In this document: positions 1 through 5,502 of the stretch, in pieces | Layout: each line of letters starts with the position of its first letter | How positions within the stretch are numbered: position 1 is the first letter of the stretch | Origin: Clostridiales bacterium | GTDB lineage: Bacteria; Bacillota; Clostridia; Oscillospirales; Butyricicoccaceae | Assembly: GCA_026419635.1 (NCBI GenBank) | Contig: JANZZB010000029.1 | Span: 7,800 to 13,301 of the forward strand | DNA length: 5,502 bases | Direction: 5' to 3' | Position numbers and translations under genes: made by a program | The notes under the pieces: generated by a model | What the model was told of the DNA's origin: nothing | Databases searched by the model: none | The model's input: the letters and a program-made list of their open reading frames with translations, nothing else

Positions 1-711
1 GATTGCCGAACACATTCTGGCATTTCCGCCCGGACTGTCAAAATATGTGCCTAGCAGTGAATTTTCAGAAAAAGCAATTTCTCCGCAAACCGATTCGGAC
101 TGGGGCATGGAAAAGCGCGTTACTCCGTGATGACCTAGATGCACCATGGCAGCATAAAGATCCGCGTAGAGTTCTGCTTCACTTATATTCTCGCGAAAAA
201 GATTCGGCACAATATTCTGATACAAATGATTATGTGCACGGCCAGCAGCTTTCATCAAACAAAGCTCATTTTCGCTTTTTACCGCGCGAAGAGACAATAT
301 TACGGAATCTATGGGACGTATAGCACTGATTTCAAAGTACTTCTGAAGACGAGAAAGCGTTGCCATGGAAGTGGCTTCCGCATCAAAACAGATTACACCA
401 CACTTTGATCCAAGAATATGTGCAGCGTCTCTATAACTTCCCATCGGGTAAATATGTTCTAGTGTTGAATCCTGCTTTGCACGTTCATAGTCACGGCGCA
501 CAAATAGTACTGCTTTTCCCTCACGCTTAATAATCAGCAAGGAATCCTGAATCGTACCCGTAAAGTAATATTGATTTAAGCGGTCAAAAATAAAACATGT
601 CTCCCATTCCGGGATAGAGCAATCCATTGCCTTTATAAAACGGGAAAGTCTTTCTTTATGTTCTAACGTCCAATCTATTTGATCATTATAATATTTTTCG
701 AAATCTAACAT
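1..711 (-). CDS. M24-family metallopeptidase, Xaa-Pro aminopeptidase-like (5' part only, runs off the left edge)
   Basis: This minus-strand frame is open for 237 codons from ATG at 711 to the window edge and has no stop, so the C-terminal part is missing. Residues 1 to about 140 look like a creatinase/prolidase N-terminal domain (for example FDRLNQYYFTG at 42-52 and AVLFVRRDYERA at 67-78). Residues from about 143 (RAVKSENELCLMKAAG) match the linker that opens the M24 'pita-bread' catalytic domain. They are followed by HLGHHGVTRFSMPQ at 191-204 and YFDSPGG at 223-229, typical of clostridial Xaa-Pro peptidase family proteins. Known members are cytoplasmic metallo-aminopeptidases or dipeptidases acting on X-Pro bonds. 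The metal-binding Asp, His and Glu residues would lie beyond the edge, so activity cannot be judged. A GGAG at 721-724 sits 9 bases before the ATG, and an in-frame stop lies just upstream, fixing the start. The gene lies 94 bases after murC on the same strand with no terminator seen between them, so co-transcription is likely. Substrate is unknown. Confidence 0.85.
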   Translation of the reverse strand, partial: MLDFEKYYNDQIDWTLEHKERLSRFIKAMDCSIPEWETCFIFDRLNQYYFTGTIQDSLLIIKREGKAVLFVRRDYERAKQDSTLEHIYPMGSYRDAAHILGSKCGVICFDAEATSMATLSRLQKYFEISAIRPIDSVILSLRAVKSENELCLMKAAGRAHNHLYQNIVPNLFRENISEAELYADLYAAMVHLGHHGVTRFSMPQSESVCGEIAFSENSLLGTYFDSPGGNARMCSAI

Positions 712-720
712 CAATTATTT

Positions 721-724
721 CTCC
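721..724 (-). promoter_or_regulatory. Ribosome binding site of the M24 peptidase gene
   Basis: On the minus strand this reads GGAG, 9 bases before the ATG at 711. It supports that start, together with the in-frame TAA two codons upstream of the ATG. Confidence 0.6.
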
Positions 725-805
725 GATTGACTAATTGTACATAAATTTTTGAGCTTTATTTCTTCTCCTTTTCGAGTGTCAAAAACGTCTAACACCCCAG
801 CCTCT

Positions 806-2203
806 TTAATGGCGAGCGGTTGCCGAATTAAGCTTTAGTAACAGTTCTGGTACTTCGGAAACACTGCCTGCGCCCATTGTCAAAATTAAATCGCCTTCCG
901 AGGCGGTCTCCTGTAAAAGAGAAACAGCAGTGTCAAAATCCGGACAATAAACGGCATTTTCTATTTTTGATGCCAACATTTCTGATGATACAGTTCCATC
1001 CGGCTTTTCACGCGCAGCATAAATGTCAAGAAGATATACAATGTCGCATCTGGATAACTCTCTCGCAAAATCATCAAGAAACGCTTTTGTTCTGGTATAC
1101 GTATGCGGTTGAAAAAGACAAATGACCCGGGAGAAACCCATAGAAAAAGCTGCATCAAGTGTAGCTTTCATTTCAGATGGATGATGAGCATAATCGTCGA
1201 TAATAGACGCACCATTTAATGTGCCTTTTCGTTCGAATCGACGCCCGGCACCATAAAAACTTAAGAGTCCTTTTGAGACAGCTTCACCAGGAATTTTGCT
1301 CATATAGGATGCTGCGGCGCATGCAAGCGCGTTATACATGTTATGGCGGCCAGGAACGTTTAGAGAAATTGTAGCATATTTTTCCTCTTTAATCAAAACA
1401 TCAAAAGTAAAAAAACCGTTATTTTCTTGAACGTTTCTGGCATAAACATCAGCTTTTTCAGAAAGACCGAACGTAACAATCTGGCGATCAATGCCATGAA
1501 CAGATTTCATTGCATTTTGATCGTCCGCATTTACGATTATGATACCTTCTTTTGGTGTGCGCTCCGCAAAGGCACGAAACGATGCAATGATTTCGTTTAT
1601 GTCTTTAAAAAAATCTAAATGATCAGGTTCAATATTTAATATTACAGCAATAGTGGGATAAAAGTTAAAAAACGAATTCCAATATCCACAGGATTCCGCA
1701 ATAATTAAACGATGTGATCCCCGCCGAAGCGTTCCGCCCCCAATAATAGGAAGATTTCCTCCTACCATAACAGCCGGATCAAGCCCCGCTTCAATTGCAA
1801 TATGTGATGCCATTGAGGTTGTTGTTGTTTTTCCATGTGTACCAGAAATGCAAAGTGCGGTTTCGTATTTTTGCATAATCAAACCCCAGGCAAAAGCACG
1901 TTCTAATACAGGGATGGAAAGTTCTTTTGCTCGTTTTATTTCAGGATTATCATCATGAATGGCGGCCGTGCGAATTATAACGGATGCACCGTCAACCAAA
2001 GACGCCAAATGGCCGACGTGAATCTCTGCTCCCAAAGCAGATAATTTTTCCAAAACCGGGCTGTGATCACGATCAGAGCCGGAAACACGAGCTCCCATAG
2101 ACAACAATAATTCCGCGAGGGCACTCATTGAAACGCCGCCGATTCCGGACAAATGAATTCTGCCTTTATTTTTTATAATACTGTCAAATGAATCAAAAAT
2201 CAT
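806..2203 (-). CDS. murC: UDP-N-acetylmuramate--L-alanine ligase MurC
   Basis: MurC is the cytoplasmic ATP-dependent ligase that adds L-alanine to UDP-MurNAc, the first amino-acid step of peptidoglycan precursor synthesis. The 465-residue length is normal for the family. The order of motifs is complete. The N-terminal UDP-binding Rossmann loop is HLSGIGGVSMSALA (17-30). The ATP P-loop is GTHGKTTTT (121-129). The metal/catalytic stretch is ESCGYWNS (170-177) and NIEPDHLDFF (190-199). NADDQNA follows at 225-231, PGRHNMYNALA (284-294) starts the ADP-contacting part, and GRRFE (320-324), DDYAHHPSE (336-344), FQPHTYTRT (364-372) and GAGSV (444-448) lie in the C-terminal domain. GRRFE together with DDYAHHPSE and FQPHTYTRT fits MurC better than MurD, MurE or MurF; Mpl is the nearest alternative, but the length and the DIYAAREKP motif (393-401) favour MurC. 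The start is supported by ACCTCC (GGAGGT on the minus strand) 3 bases upstream. One oddity is Gly173, where I recall Glu in clostridial relatives (EACEY). Confidence 0.96.
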   Translation of the reverse strand: MIFDSFDSIIKNKGRIHLSGIGGVSMSALAELLLSMGARVSGSDRDHSPVLEKLSALGAEIHVGHLASLVDGASVIIRTAAIHDDNPEIKRAKELSIPVLERAFAWGLIMQKYETALCISGTHGKTTTTSMASHIAIEAGLDPAVMVGGNLPIIGGGTLRRGSHRLIIAESCGYWNSFFNFYPTIAVILNIEPDHLDFFKDINEIIASFRAFAERTPKEGIIIVNADDQNAMKSVHGIDRQIVTFGLSEKADVYARNVQENNGFFTFDVLIKEEKYATISLNVPGRHNMYNALACAAASYMSKIPGEAVSKGLLSFYGAGRRFERKGTLNGASIIDDYAHHPSEMKATLDAAFSMGFSRVICLFQPHTYTRTKAFLDDFARELSRCDIVYLLDIYAAREKPDGTVSSEMLASKIENAVYCPDFDTAVSLLQETASEGDLILTMGAGSVSEVPELLLKLNSATARH

Positions 2204-2206
2204 ATT

Positions 2207-2212
2207 ACCTCC
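2207..2212 (-). promoter_or_regulatory. Ribosome binding site of murC
   Basis: On the minus strand this reads GGAGGT, a strong Shine-Dalgarno match, 3 bases before the ATG at 2203. The spacing is slightly short, but no other start in this frame has a comparable site. Confidence 0.7.
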
Positions 2213-2289
2213 GCGAACTAGAATTTACATGTATTATTATATTACACCCTGTCAAAAATATAAATACCATTGCACCATAAAAGTAAAAA

Positions 2290-2294
2290 AGAGG
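2290..2294 (+). promoter_or_regulatory. Ribosome binding site that selects the spoVG start
   Basis: AGAGG lies 8 bases before the ATG at 2303. An in-frame ATG at 2270 has no Shine-Dalgarno-like sequence upstream and would add 11 residues absent from the family, so 2303 is the better start. Confidence 0.65.
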
Positions 2295-2302
2295 CTGACA
2301 TA

Positions 2303-2560
2303 ATGAAAATTACTGATATTAAACTCAGAGCTATTGAAGACGATGCGAAGCTGAAAGCCATTGTTTCCATTACGTTTGATGACTCGCTTGCTGTTCACGA
2401 CATTAAAATCATTGAAGGGCAGGATAAATTCTTCCTTGCTATGCCGTCTAAAAGAATGGCTGACGGGAGTTACCGTGACATCGTTCATCCGATCAATGTA
2501 AAAATGAGAGAAGAAATCGAAGAAGCGGTTATTGAGCGCTATAAAGCTTCTCTGGAATAG
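2303..2560 (+). CDS. spoVG: Septation/sporulation regulator SpoVG
   Basis: This 85-residue protein is a clear SpoVG. It begins with MKITDIKLR, continues with VSITFDDSLAVHDIKI (21-36), and carries the family's most conserved stretch AMPSKRMADGSYRDIVHPI at 46-64. It ends in a charged helix (MREEIEEAVIERY, 68-80). SpoVG proteins are small cytoplasmic DNA/RNA-binding regulators; in Bacillus the protein affects spore cortex formation and asymmetric septation, and in other Firmicutes capsule and virulence genes. It is somewhat shorter than Bacillus SpoVG because the C-terminal tail is short, which I believe is common in Clostridia. The start at 2303 is chosen over an in-frame ATG at 2270 on ribosome binding site and homology grounds. 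The gene is divergent from murC and lies 76 bases before the glycosyltransferase gene, with no terminator seen between, so read-through is possible. In Bacillus spoVG lies next to yabJ and glmU; that context is not present here. Confidence 0.95.
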   Translation: MKITDIKLRAIEDDAKLKAIVSITFDDSLAVHDIKIIEGQDKFFLAMPSKRMADGSYRDIVHPINVKMREEIEEAVIERYKASLE

Positions 2561-2581
2561 GTAGAATTTTGTAGTTTTGTA

Positions 2582-2610
2582 TTCCAAAAACATTAGAATT
2601 GTAGTAAAAT
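2582..2610 (+). promoter_or_regulatory. Possible SigA-type promoter for the glycosyltransferase-cca pair
   Basis: In the 76-base gap after spoVG, TTCCAA (2582-2587, 3 of 6 to TTGACA) and TAAAAT (2605-2610, 5 of 6 to TATAAT) are separated by 17 bases. Transcription would begin near 2617, just ahead of the ribosome binding site. The -35 match is poor, so this is tentative; transcription from the spoVG promoter is the alternative. Confidence 0.25.
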
Positions 2611-2620
2611 CATAGCATCA

Positions 2621-2627
2621 AAGGGGG
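2621..2627 (+). promoter_or_regulatory. Ribosome binding site supporting a TTG start
   Basis: AAGGGGG ends 9 bases before TTG at 2637. An in-frame TAG at 2613-2615 rules out an upstream start. The next in-frame ATG (codon 21) would delete the conserved GGGH loop, so TTG must be the start. Confidence 0.7.
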
Positions 2628-2636
2628 ATACAGAAA

Positions 2637-3758
2637 TTGAAAATACTGATTTTATCGGTTACCGCAGGCGGTGGCCATTATGCTACCGCCCGCGCGATGG
2701 AAGATGCTTTAAAAAACAAAGGCGCTGATGTAAAAGTCGTCGACATTTATAAATACATAAATCATTTCTTGTTTAGTATTATTGACAAAGGCTGTGCATT
2801 TTCAACCAGCCGTGCTCCTGATATTTATGGTGCAATTTATGGTTATCTTGAAAATAAAAACCGACCCCAATTTGATTTTGACGTTTTGCAGCTGGTAAAT
2901 GCACTTTGTGCATTTCGTTTTGAAAGCTTTATTGAAAATTTTGACCCTGATGCCATTATATGCACACATGTATTTGCGGCTCAAATTATCAATGAACTAA
3001 AAAAACGAAACAAGATTAGCACACCAGTTGTTGGAATTATTACGGATTATACAATTCATCCTTATTGGGGATCTGTCTCCCATATTGATTATATTGTGCT
3101 TGCGAGTGAGCTTTTAGTTTATCGCGCGATATCAAGAGGAATTTCAAAAGATCGGATTCAAACTTTTGGCATTCCGATTCATCAAAAGTTTAATAAGAAA
3201 ATGGAGAAGACAGAAGCAAGACGTTTACTTGATTTGCCGGAAAACGGCAGGATGATTCTGATTATGTCAGGAAGTCTTGGTCAAGGGGACATGCTCGATA
3301 TTTCAAAACAGATACACCGCATTGATTCAAAAATTATACAAGTCATTGTCTGCGGGAAAAATAAAAAATTATTTACGAAACTCAGCTCGTATAAAAATGA
3401 ATTATTGGTTGATAACTTACACGTATACGGGTTTGTCGATAATATTGATATCATGATGGATGCTTGCGATTGTATTATTACAAAACCAGGAGGACTGACT
3501 GTCAGCGAAACATTGGCAAAGCGTTTGCCGATGATTGTAATCGATCCGATCCCCGGTCATGAGGAACGCAATACGGAATTTTTATTAAATAACGGGGTAT
3601 GTCTGGAAGTTACAAAGACGTTTCCGTTAGAGGAAGCGATTTATTACATGTTTGAAAGTCCGAAAAGAATTTCTATGATGAGCGAGTATATGGGTGAACT
3701 TGCCCATTCTGATTCGACGGAGGAACTTTCCGATTTTATTATGGAGTTAAAAAAGTGA
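2637..3758 (+). CDS. UgtP/MGDG-synthase-like GT-B glycosyltransferase (GT28 type)
   Basis: This 373-residue protein has the two-domain GT-B layout of MurG and of the diacylglycerol glucosyltransferase/MGDG synthase family. The N-terminal acceptor domain has the glycine loop SVTAGGGHYATARA (7-20), CTHVFAA (109-115) and GIITDYTIHPYW (133-144). The C-terminal nucleotide-sugar domain has IMSGSLGQG (209-217), VYGFVDNI (263-270), TKPGGLTVSE (282-291) and PGHEERN (306-312). In Bacillus, UgtP (382 residues) transfers glucose from UDP-glucose to diacylglycerol at the inner membrane face, giving glycolipid that anchors lipoteichoic acid. Membership of this superfamily is clear, but the sugar donor and lipid acceptor cannot be read from sequence. 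MurG is unlikely because the acceptor domain is of the MGDG-synthase kind. No transmembrane segment or signal peptide is evident; association with the membrane would be peripheral. The start is TTG with a good ribosome binding site. The stop overlaps the cca start by 4 bases, implying translational coupling. Confidence 0.9.
   Translation: MKILILSVTAGGGHYATARAMEDALKNKGADVKVVDIYKYINHFLFSIIDKGCAFSTSRAPDIYGAIYGYLENKNRPQFDFDVLQLVNALCAFRFESFIENFDPDAIICTHVFAAQIINELKKRNKISTPVVGIITDYTIHPYWGSVSHIDYIVLASELLVYRAISRGISKDRIQTFGIPIHQKFNKKMEKTEARRLLDLPENGRMILIMSGSLGQGDMLDISKQIHRIDSKIIQVIVCGKNKKLFTKLSSYKNELLVDNLHVYGFVDNIDIMMDACDCIITKPGGLTVSETLAKRLPMIVIDPIPGHEERNTEFLLNNGVCLEVTKTFPLEEAIYYMFESPKRISMMSEYMGELAHSDSTEELSDFIMELKK
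3743..3746 (+). promoter_or_regulatory. Ribosome binding site of cca inside the glycosyltransferase gene
   Basis: GGAG lies 8 bases before the GTG at 3755, within the last codons of the upstream gene. No ATG in the same frame is available nearby, so this supports the overlapping GTG start. Confidence 0.55.
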
Positions 3759-4936
3759 CAGAATTCGCTTTGCCCCAATATGTCAGACAGACAATTAATA
3801 AGTTAGAATCGAATGGGTTTTGTACTTATATTGTTGGAGGATGCGTTCGGGATCTTCTGTTGAAGCGAAAACCGCTGGACTATGATATTGCAACATCAGC
3901 ACTTCCCGAGAACATTATAAGGTACTTTCCTTCTTCTTACCCAACCGGACTCAAACATGGAACAGTTACTGTGATTGTTAAGGGTCATCCTTTGGAAATT
4001 ACCACTTTTCGAACGGACGGTATTTATTCGGACGGGCGGAGACCGGATCAAGTCGTTTTTGCTTCGGATATTTTGGAGGATTTGAAACGCCGAGATTTTA
4101 CGATTAACGCAATAGCTTGGTCGGAAAAAGAAGGGTTAATTGACCCATTTTGTGGATGCGATGATTTGTCAAAAAAAATAATCCGTTGTGTTGGTGAGCC
4201 TACTGAACGTTTTTTTGAAGATTCCCTTCGTATTTTAAGAGCTTGGCGATTTTCAGCGACGCTTGGATTTAATATAGAACAAAAAACTGTAGAAGCTGCT
4301 CTGAAATTAAAAGACAGACTCGGTGCAGTTTCAGCAGAACGTGTTCATTCTGAATTATGCAAAATACTCTTATCCAAACATTTAGAAATTCTGCTTGATT
4401 TAATTAATAAAGGGTTTTTAATAAAATATGGCTTAAAAAACACGCCCAATACATTGATCAGCCTATCCAAAATAGAAAACGATTTGATTATAAGGTCAGT
4501 TACATTTGCGGTTTTACTTGAGCAAAATAAAAGTATTGAGAGAGCTGACACATTTTTGTCCCTTCTCCGGTTTGATAAAAGGACCGTCTCTTTAACCAGA
4601 TTAGTGAGAAAGATTAAAATTTCCTTTGAAGTGCCTTTTGAAATTAAATTAGGGATTGCAAAATACGGACTGGATGCAGTACTTTGCGCCGCGTCAATTT
4701 TTTTTATGGAAACAGGGGTAAATGCTCCCCAAAAGGTTAGAGTTATTGCAAATAGCGGAGAATGCTTAACATTATCACAGCTTCAAATCACTGGAGACGA
4801 TTTAATGCAAAAAGGTTTTCCGGAAGGAAGGGAAATCGGGATTTTACTCAATAAATTATTATTACATGTGCTATCCCATCCGGAAGATAATCAAACAGAA
4901 AAACTGACAAATCTTGCGGAAAATATGAAAAAATAA
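3755..4936 (+). CDS. cca: CCA-adding tRNA nucleotidyltransferase (class II)
   Basis: The enzyme adds or repairs the 3'-terminal CCA of tRNAs from CTP and ATP without a nucleic acid template. The 393 residues include all class II signatures. GGCVRD is at 28-33. The metal-binding DxD (Asp42, Asp44) lies in LDYDIATSA (41-49). The flexible loop ending DGRRPDQVVF is at 93-102. RRDFTINA is at 112-119. The amino-acid template motif EDSLR is at 155-159, followed by RAWRFSA (162-168). The C-terminal end (ITGDDLMQKGFPEGREIG and following) is the usual tRNA-contacting tail. The flexible loop is intact; CC-adding enzymes are known to have it shortened, so I infer full CCA addition rather than a split CC/A system. 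A poly(A) polymerase I is the main alternative but is less likely in a Firmicute. I see no HD phosphohydrolase motif. The start is GTG, overlapping the glycosyltransferase stop in GTGA, with GGAG 8 bases upstream. Confidence 0.93.
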   Translation: MTEFALPQYVRQTINKLESNGFCTYIVGGCVRDLLLKRKPLDYDIATSALPENIIRYFPSSYPTGLKHGTVTVIVKGHPLEITTFRTDGIYSDGRRPDQVVFASDILEDLKRRDFTINAIAWSEKEGLIDPFCGCDDLSKKIIRCVGEPTERFFEDSLRILRAWRFSATLGFNIEQKTVEAALKLKDRLGAVSAERVHSELCKILLSKHLEILLDLINKGFLIKYGLKNTPNTLISLSKIENDLIIRSVTFAVLLEQNKSIERADTFLSLLRFDKRTVSLTRLVRKIKISFEVPFEIKLGIAKYGLDAVLCAASIFFMETGVNAPQKVRVIANSGECLTLSQLQITGDDLMQKGFPEGREIGILLNKLLLHVLSHPEDNQTEKLTNLAENMKK

Positions 4937-4970
4937 CGCCGGTAGGTATAAACCGGCGTTATTTCTTTGT
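4931..4970 (+). terminator. Hairpin terminator overlapping the end of cca
   Basis: AAATAACGCCGG (4931-4942) pairs perfectly with CCGGCGTTATTT (4953-4964), giving a 12-base-pair stem with a loop of at most 10 bases, followed by a U-rich stretch to 4970. The cca stop codon (4934-4936) lies inside the left arm. An A-rich run just left of the stem means the minus strand also has hairpin plus T-run (TTATTTTTTC), so the element could work in both directions. It separates the glycosyltransferase-cca unit from dpsA. Confidence 0.85.
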
Positions 4971-4995
4971 CGCAAACAATTTAAAAAAGAATAAA
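4967..4995 (+). promoter_or_regulatory. Possible dpsA promoter
   Basis: TTGTCG (4967-4972) and AATAAA (4990-4995) are 17 bases apart, each matching 4 of 6 SigA consensus bases; transcription would begin near 5002. In Bacillus the equivalent operon is transcribed by mother-cell SigK, but I could not find a CATA-type -10 with AC spaced correctly. The closest is AATAAACTG at 4990-4998. Because the cca terminator lies just upstream, dpsA needs its own promoter somewhere in this 85-base gap; which sequence it uses is uncertain. Confidence 0.25.
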
Positions 4996-5006
4996 CTGTG
5001 TTAGAG

Positions 5007-5011
5007 AGGAG
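5007..5011 (+). promoter_or_regulatory. Ribosome binding site of dpsA
   Basis: AGGAG sits 10 bases before the GTG at 5022. An in-frame TGA at 5016-5018 excludes any earlier start, so GTG is the start despite the slightly long spacing. Confidence 0.6.
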
Positions 5012-5021
5012 ATGGTGAATA

Positions 5022-5502
5022 GTGAAAACCAAATTAAGATTTTTAGTGGTTGGCGGGGATCTCAGGCAGGCACGGCTTTGCGAAATGATTCGAAAAGACG
5101 GACACGAGGTATCTGTGTATGCGCTTGATCGCCAAAAATTTGAAAATGATATAATCGAATGTTCAGACTTGCGCGACGCTGCACAAAAAGCCGATTGCAT
5201 AATTTTACCGCTTCCGGTTCTCCATGAGGAAGGAAAGCTTAATGCACCGCTTTCAAGCTCGTCTCACAAGATATTCTAAGATCGATCCCCGCCGACAAAT
5301 TAGTTGCTGGTGGCGTAATTCCACAGAAAATAATGGAAATGGCGAAACGATTTTCTTTAAATCTGATTGACTATCTGCAGCGCGAAGAGCTTGCCGTACT
5401 AAATGCGATACCTACTGCATTTCCAAAAGGGATATTTAATTTCTTTCATAGATATTGCATTCGGTTATATAAACACTGTACTACCAGTCCGCTCTGCTAA
5501 TT
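5022..5502 (+). pseudogene. dpsA: Dipicolinate synthase subunit A, frameshifted and cut by the right edge
   Basis: The N-terminal 78 or so residues from the GTG match DpsA/SpoVFA: a Rossmann-type start FLVVGGDLRQARL (7-19), DGHEVSVYALD (26-36), ADCIILPLPV (57-66) and GKLNAPLS (71-78). This frame stops at 5277-5279. Homology carries on in the frame starting at 5255 or just after (LVSQDILRSIPADKLVAGG, then RFSLNLIDYLQREELAVLNAIPTA, ending at 5419), as expected if one base is missing near 5255-5262. After the conserved NAIPTA the usual EG does not follow. The original frame seems to resume near 5448 (IDIAFGYINTVLPVRSAN) and is open to the edge, while the middle frame stops at 5498-5500. With DpsB the intact protein makes dipicolinic acid from a lysine-pathway intermediate in the mother cell, for spore core dehydration and heat resistance. 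The catalytic C-terminal half lies outside the window. The breaks may be real gene decay or sequence/assembly errors. Identity is strong; pseudogene status is uncertain. Confidence 0.75.

Larger units (their letters stand above)
2204..2302. promoter_or_regulatory. Divergent promoter region between murC and spoVG
   Basis: This 99-base AT-rich gap must carry the transcription starts of both divergent genes. On the minus strand a perfect TTGACA (2250-2255) is a candidate murC -35 box, but the only perfect TATAAT (2236-2241) is just 8 bases away, too close to pair with it; at normal spacing only a weak TACATG is found. On the plus strand TATAAA (2259-2264) could be the spoVG -10, about 38 bases before its ATG, but no good -35 precedes it. 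I could not find the SigH-type AGGA...GAAT pattern known for Bacillus spoVG. An 8-base palindrome TACATGTA sits at 2226-2233. That a promoter region is here is near certain from the layout; the individual boxes are guesses. Confidence 0.4.

Noticed and set aside
3..408. Two plus-strand open frames (106 and 89 codons) at the left end
   Set aside because: They overlap, lack recognisable domains, and lie antisense to the well-supported M24 peptidase frame.
765..770. Orphan Shine-Dalgarno-like AAGGAG on the minus strand between murC and the peptidase gene
   Set aside because: The only ATG downstream is about 20 bases away and opens a frame of three codons, so no gene or meaningful leader peptide is supported.
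2236..2255. TTGACA and TATAAT as one murC promoter
   Set aside because: The two boxes are separated by only 8 bases, far from the usual 16-18, so they cannot be paired as a standard promoter.
2252..2593. Minus-strand open frame of 113 codons over spoVG
   Set aside because: It is the antisense shadow of spoVG and has no family features.
4871..5200. Minus-strand open frame of 109 codons
   Set aside because: It crosses the cca end, the terminator and the dpsA start, and its composition (Ser/Phe/Leu-rich) is that of an antisense shadow.
5250..5280. Programmed ribosomal frameshift in dpsA
   Set aside because: There is no slippery heptamer or clear downstream hairpin, and the family is not known for recoding. 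A second disruption follows, which fits decay or error better.
1..5502. Search for a hidden defence system, CRISPR array, retron, mobile element or structured RNA
   Set aside because: No long repeats, reverse transcriptase, nuclease or transposase motifs, tRNA-like folds or large noncoding gaps were seen; nearly all sequence is explained by known genes.

Overview
The window looks like ordinary chromosome from a low-GC, endospore-forming Firmicute, most likely a member of Clostridia. Three things point there: SpoVG, a dipicolinate synthase subunit A gene (used only for spores), and the style of the MurC and M24-peptidase sequences. The protein style reminds me of the Ruminococcaceae/Oscillospiraceae, but that is an impression, not a computed placement. 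Coding density is high. The longest stretch without a gene is about 100 bases, and I see no tRNA, rRNA, CRISPR array, insertion sequence or phage gene.

Layout. The left half reads on the minus strand. murC (2203 to 806) makes the cytoplasmic peptidoglycan precursor UDP-MurNAc-L-Ala. It is followed 94 bases later by an M24-family (Xaa-Pro aminopeptidase-like) gene that starts at 711 and runs off the left edge. The right half reads on the plus strand. It holds spoVG (2303-2560), a MurG/UgtP-type GT-B glycosyltransferase with a TTG start (2637-3758), a class II CCA-adding tRNA nucleotidyltransferase overlapping it by 4 bases (3755-4936), a strong hairpin terminator that contains the cca stop codon, and the 5' part of dpsA/spoVFA (from 5022 to the right edge). 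murC and spoVG are divergent and share a 99-base AT-rich promoter region.

How the genes relate. MurC (wall precursor), the UgtP-like enzyme (probably membrane glycolipid) and SpoVG (a regulator tied to septation and sporulation in Bacillus) share an envelope/sporulation theme. cca is a housekeeping tRNA-maturation gene translationally coupled to the glycosyltransferase. dpsA would contribute to dipicolinic acid synthesis for the spore core.

The one clearly abnormal thing is dpsA. Its reading frame is broken near 5255-5262 and appears broken again near 5420-5447, although homology continues across the breaks. This is either a decaying sporulation gene or sequence error near the end of an assembly. 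I found no convincing undescribed system in this window.
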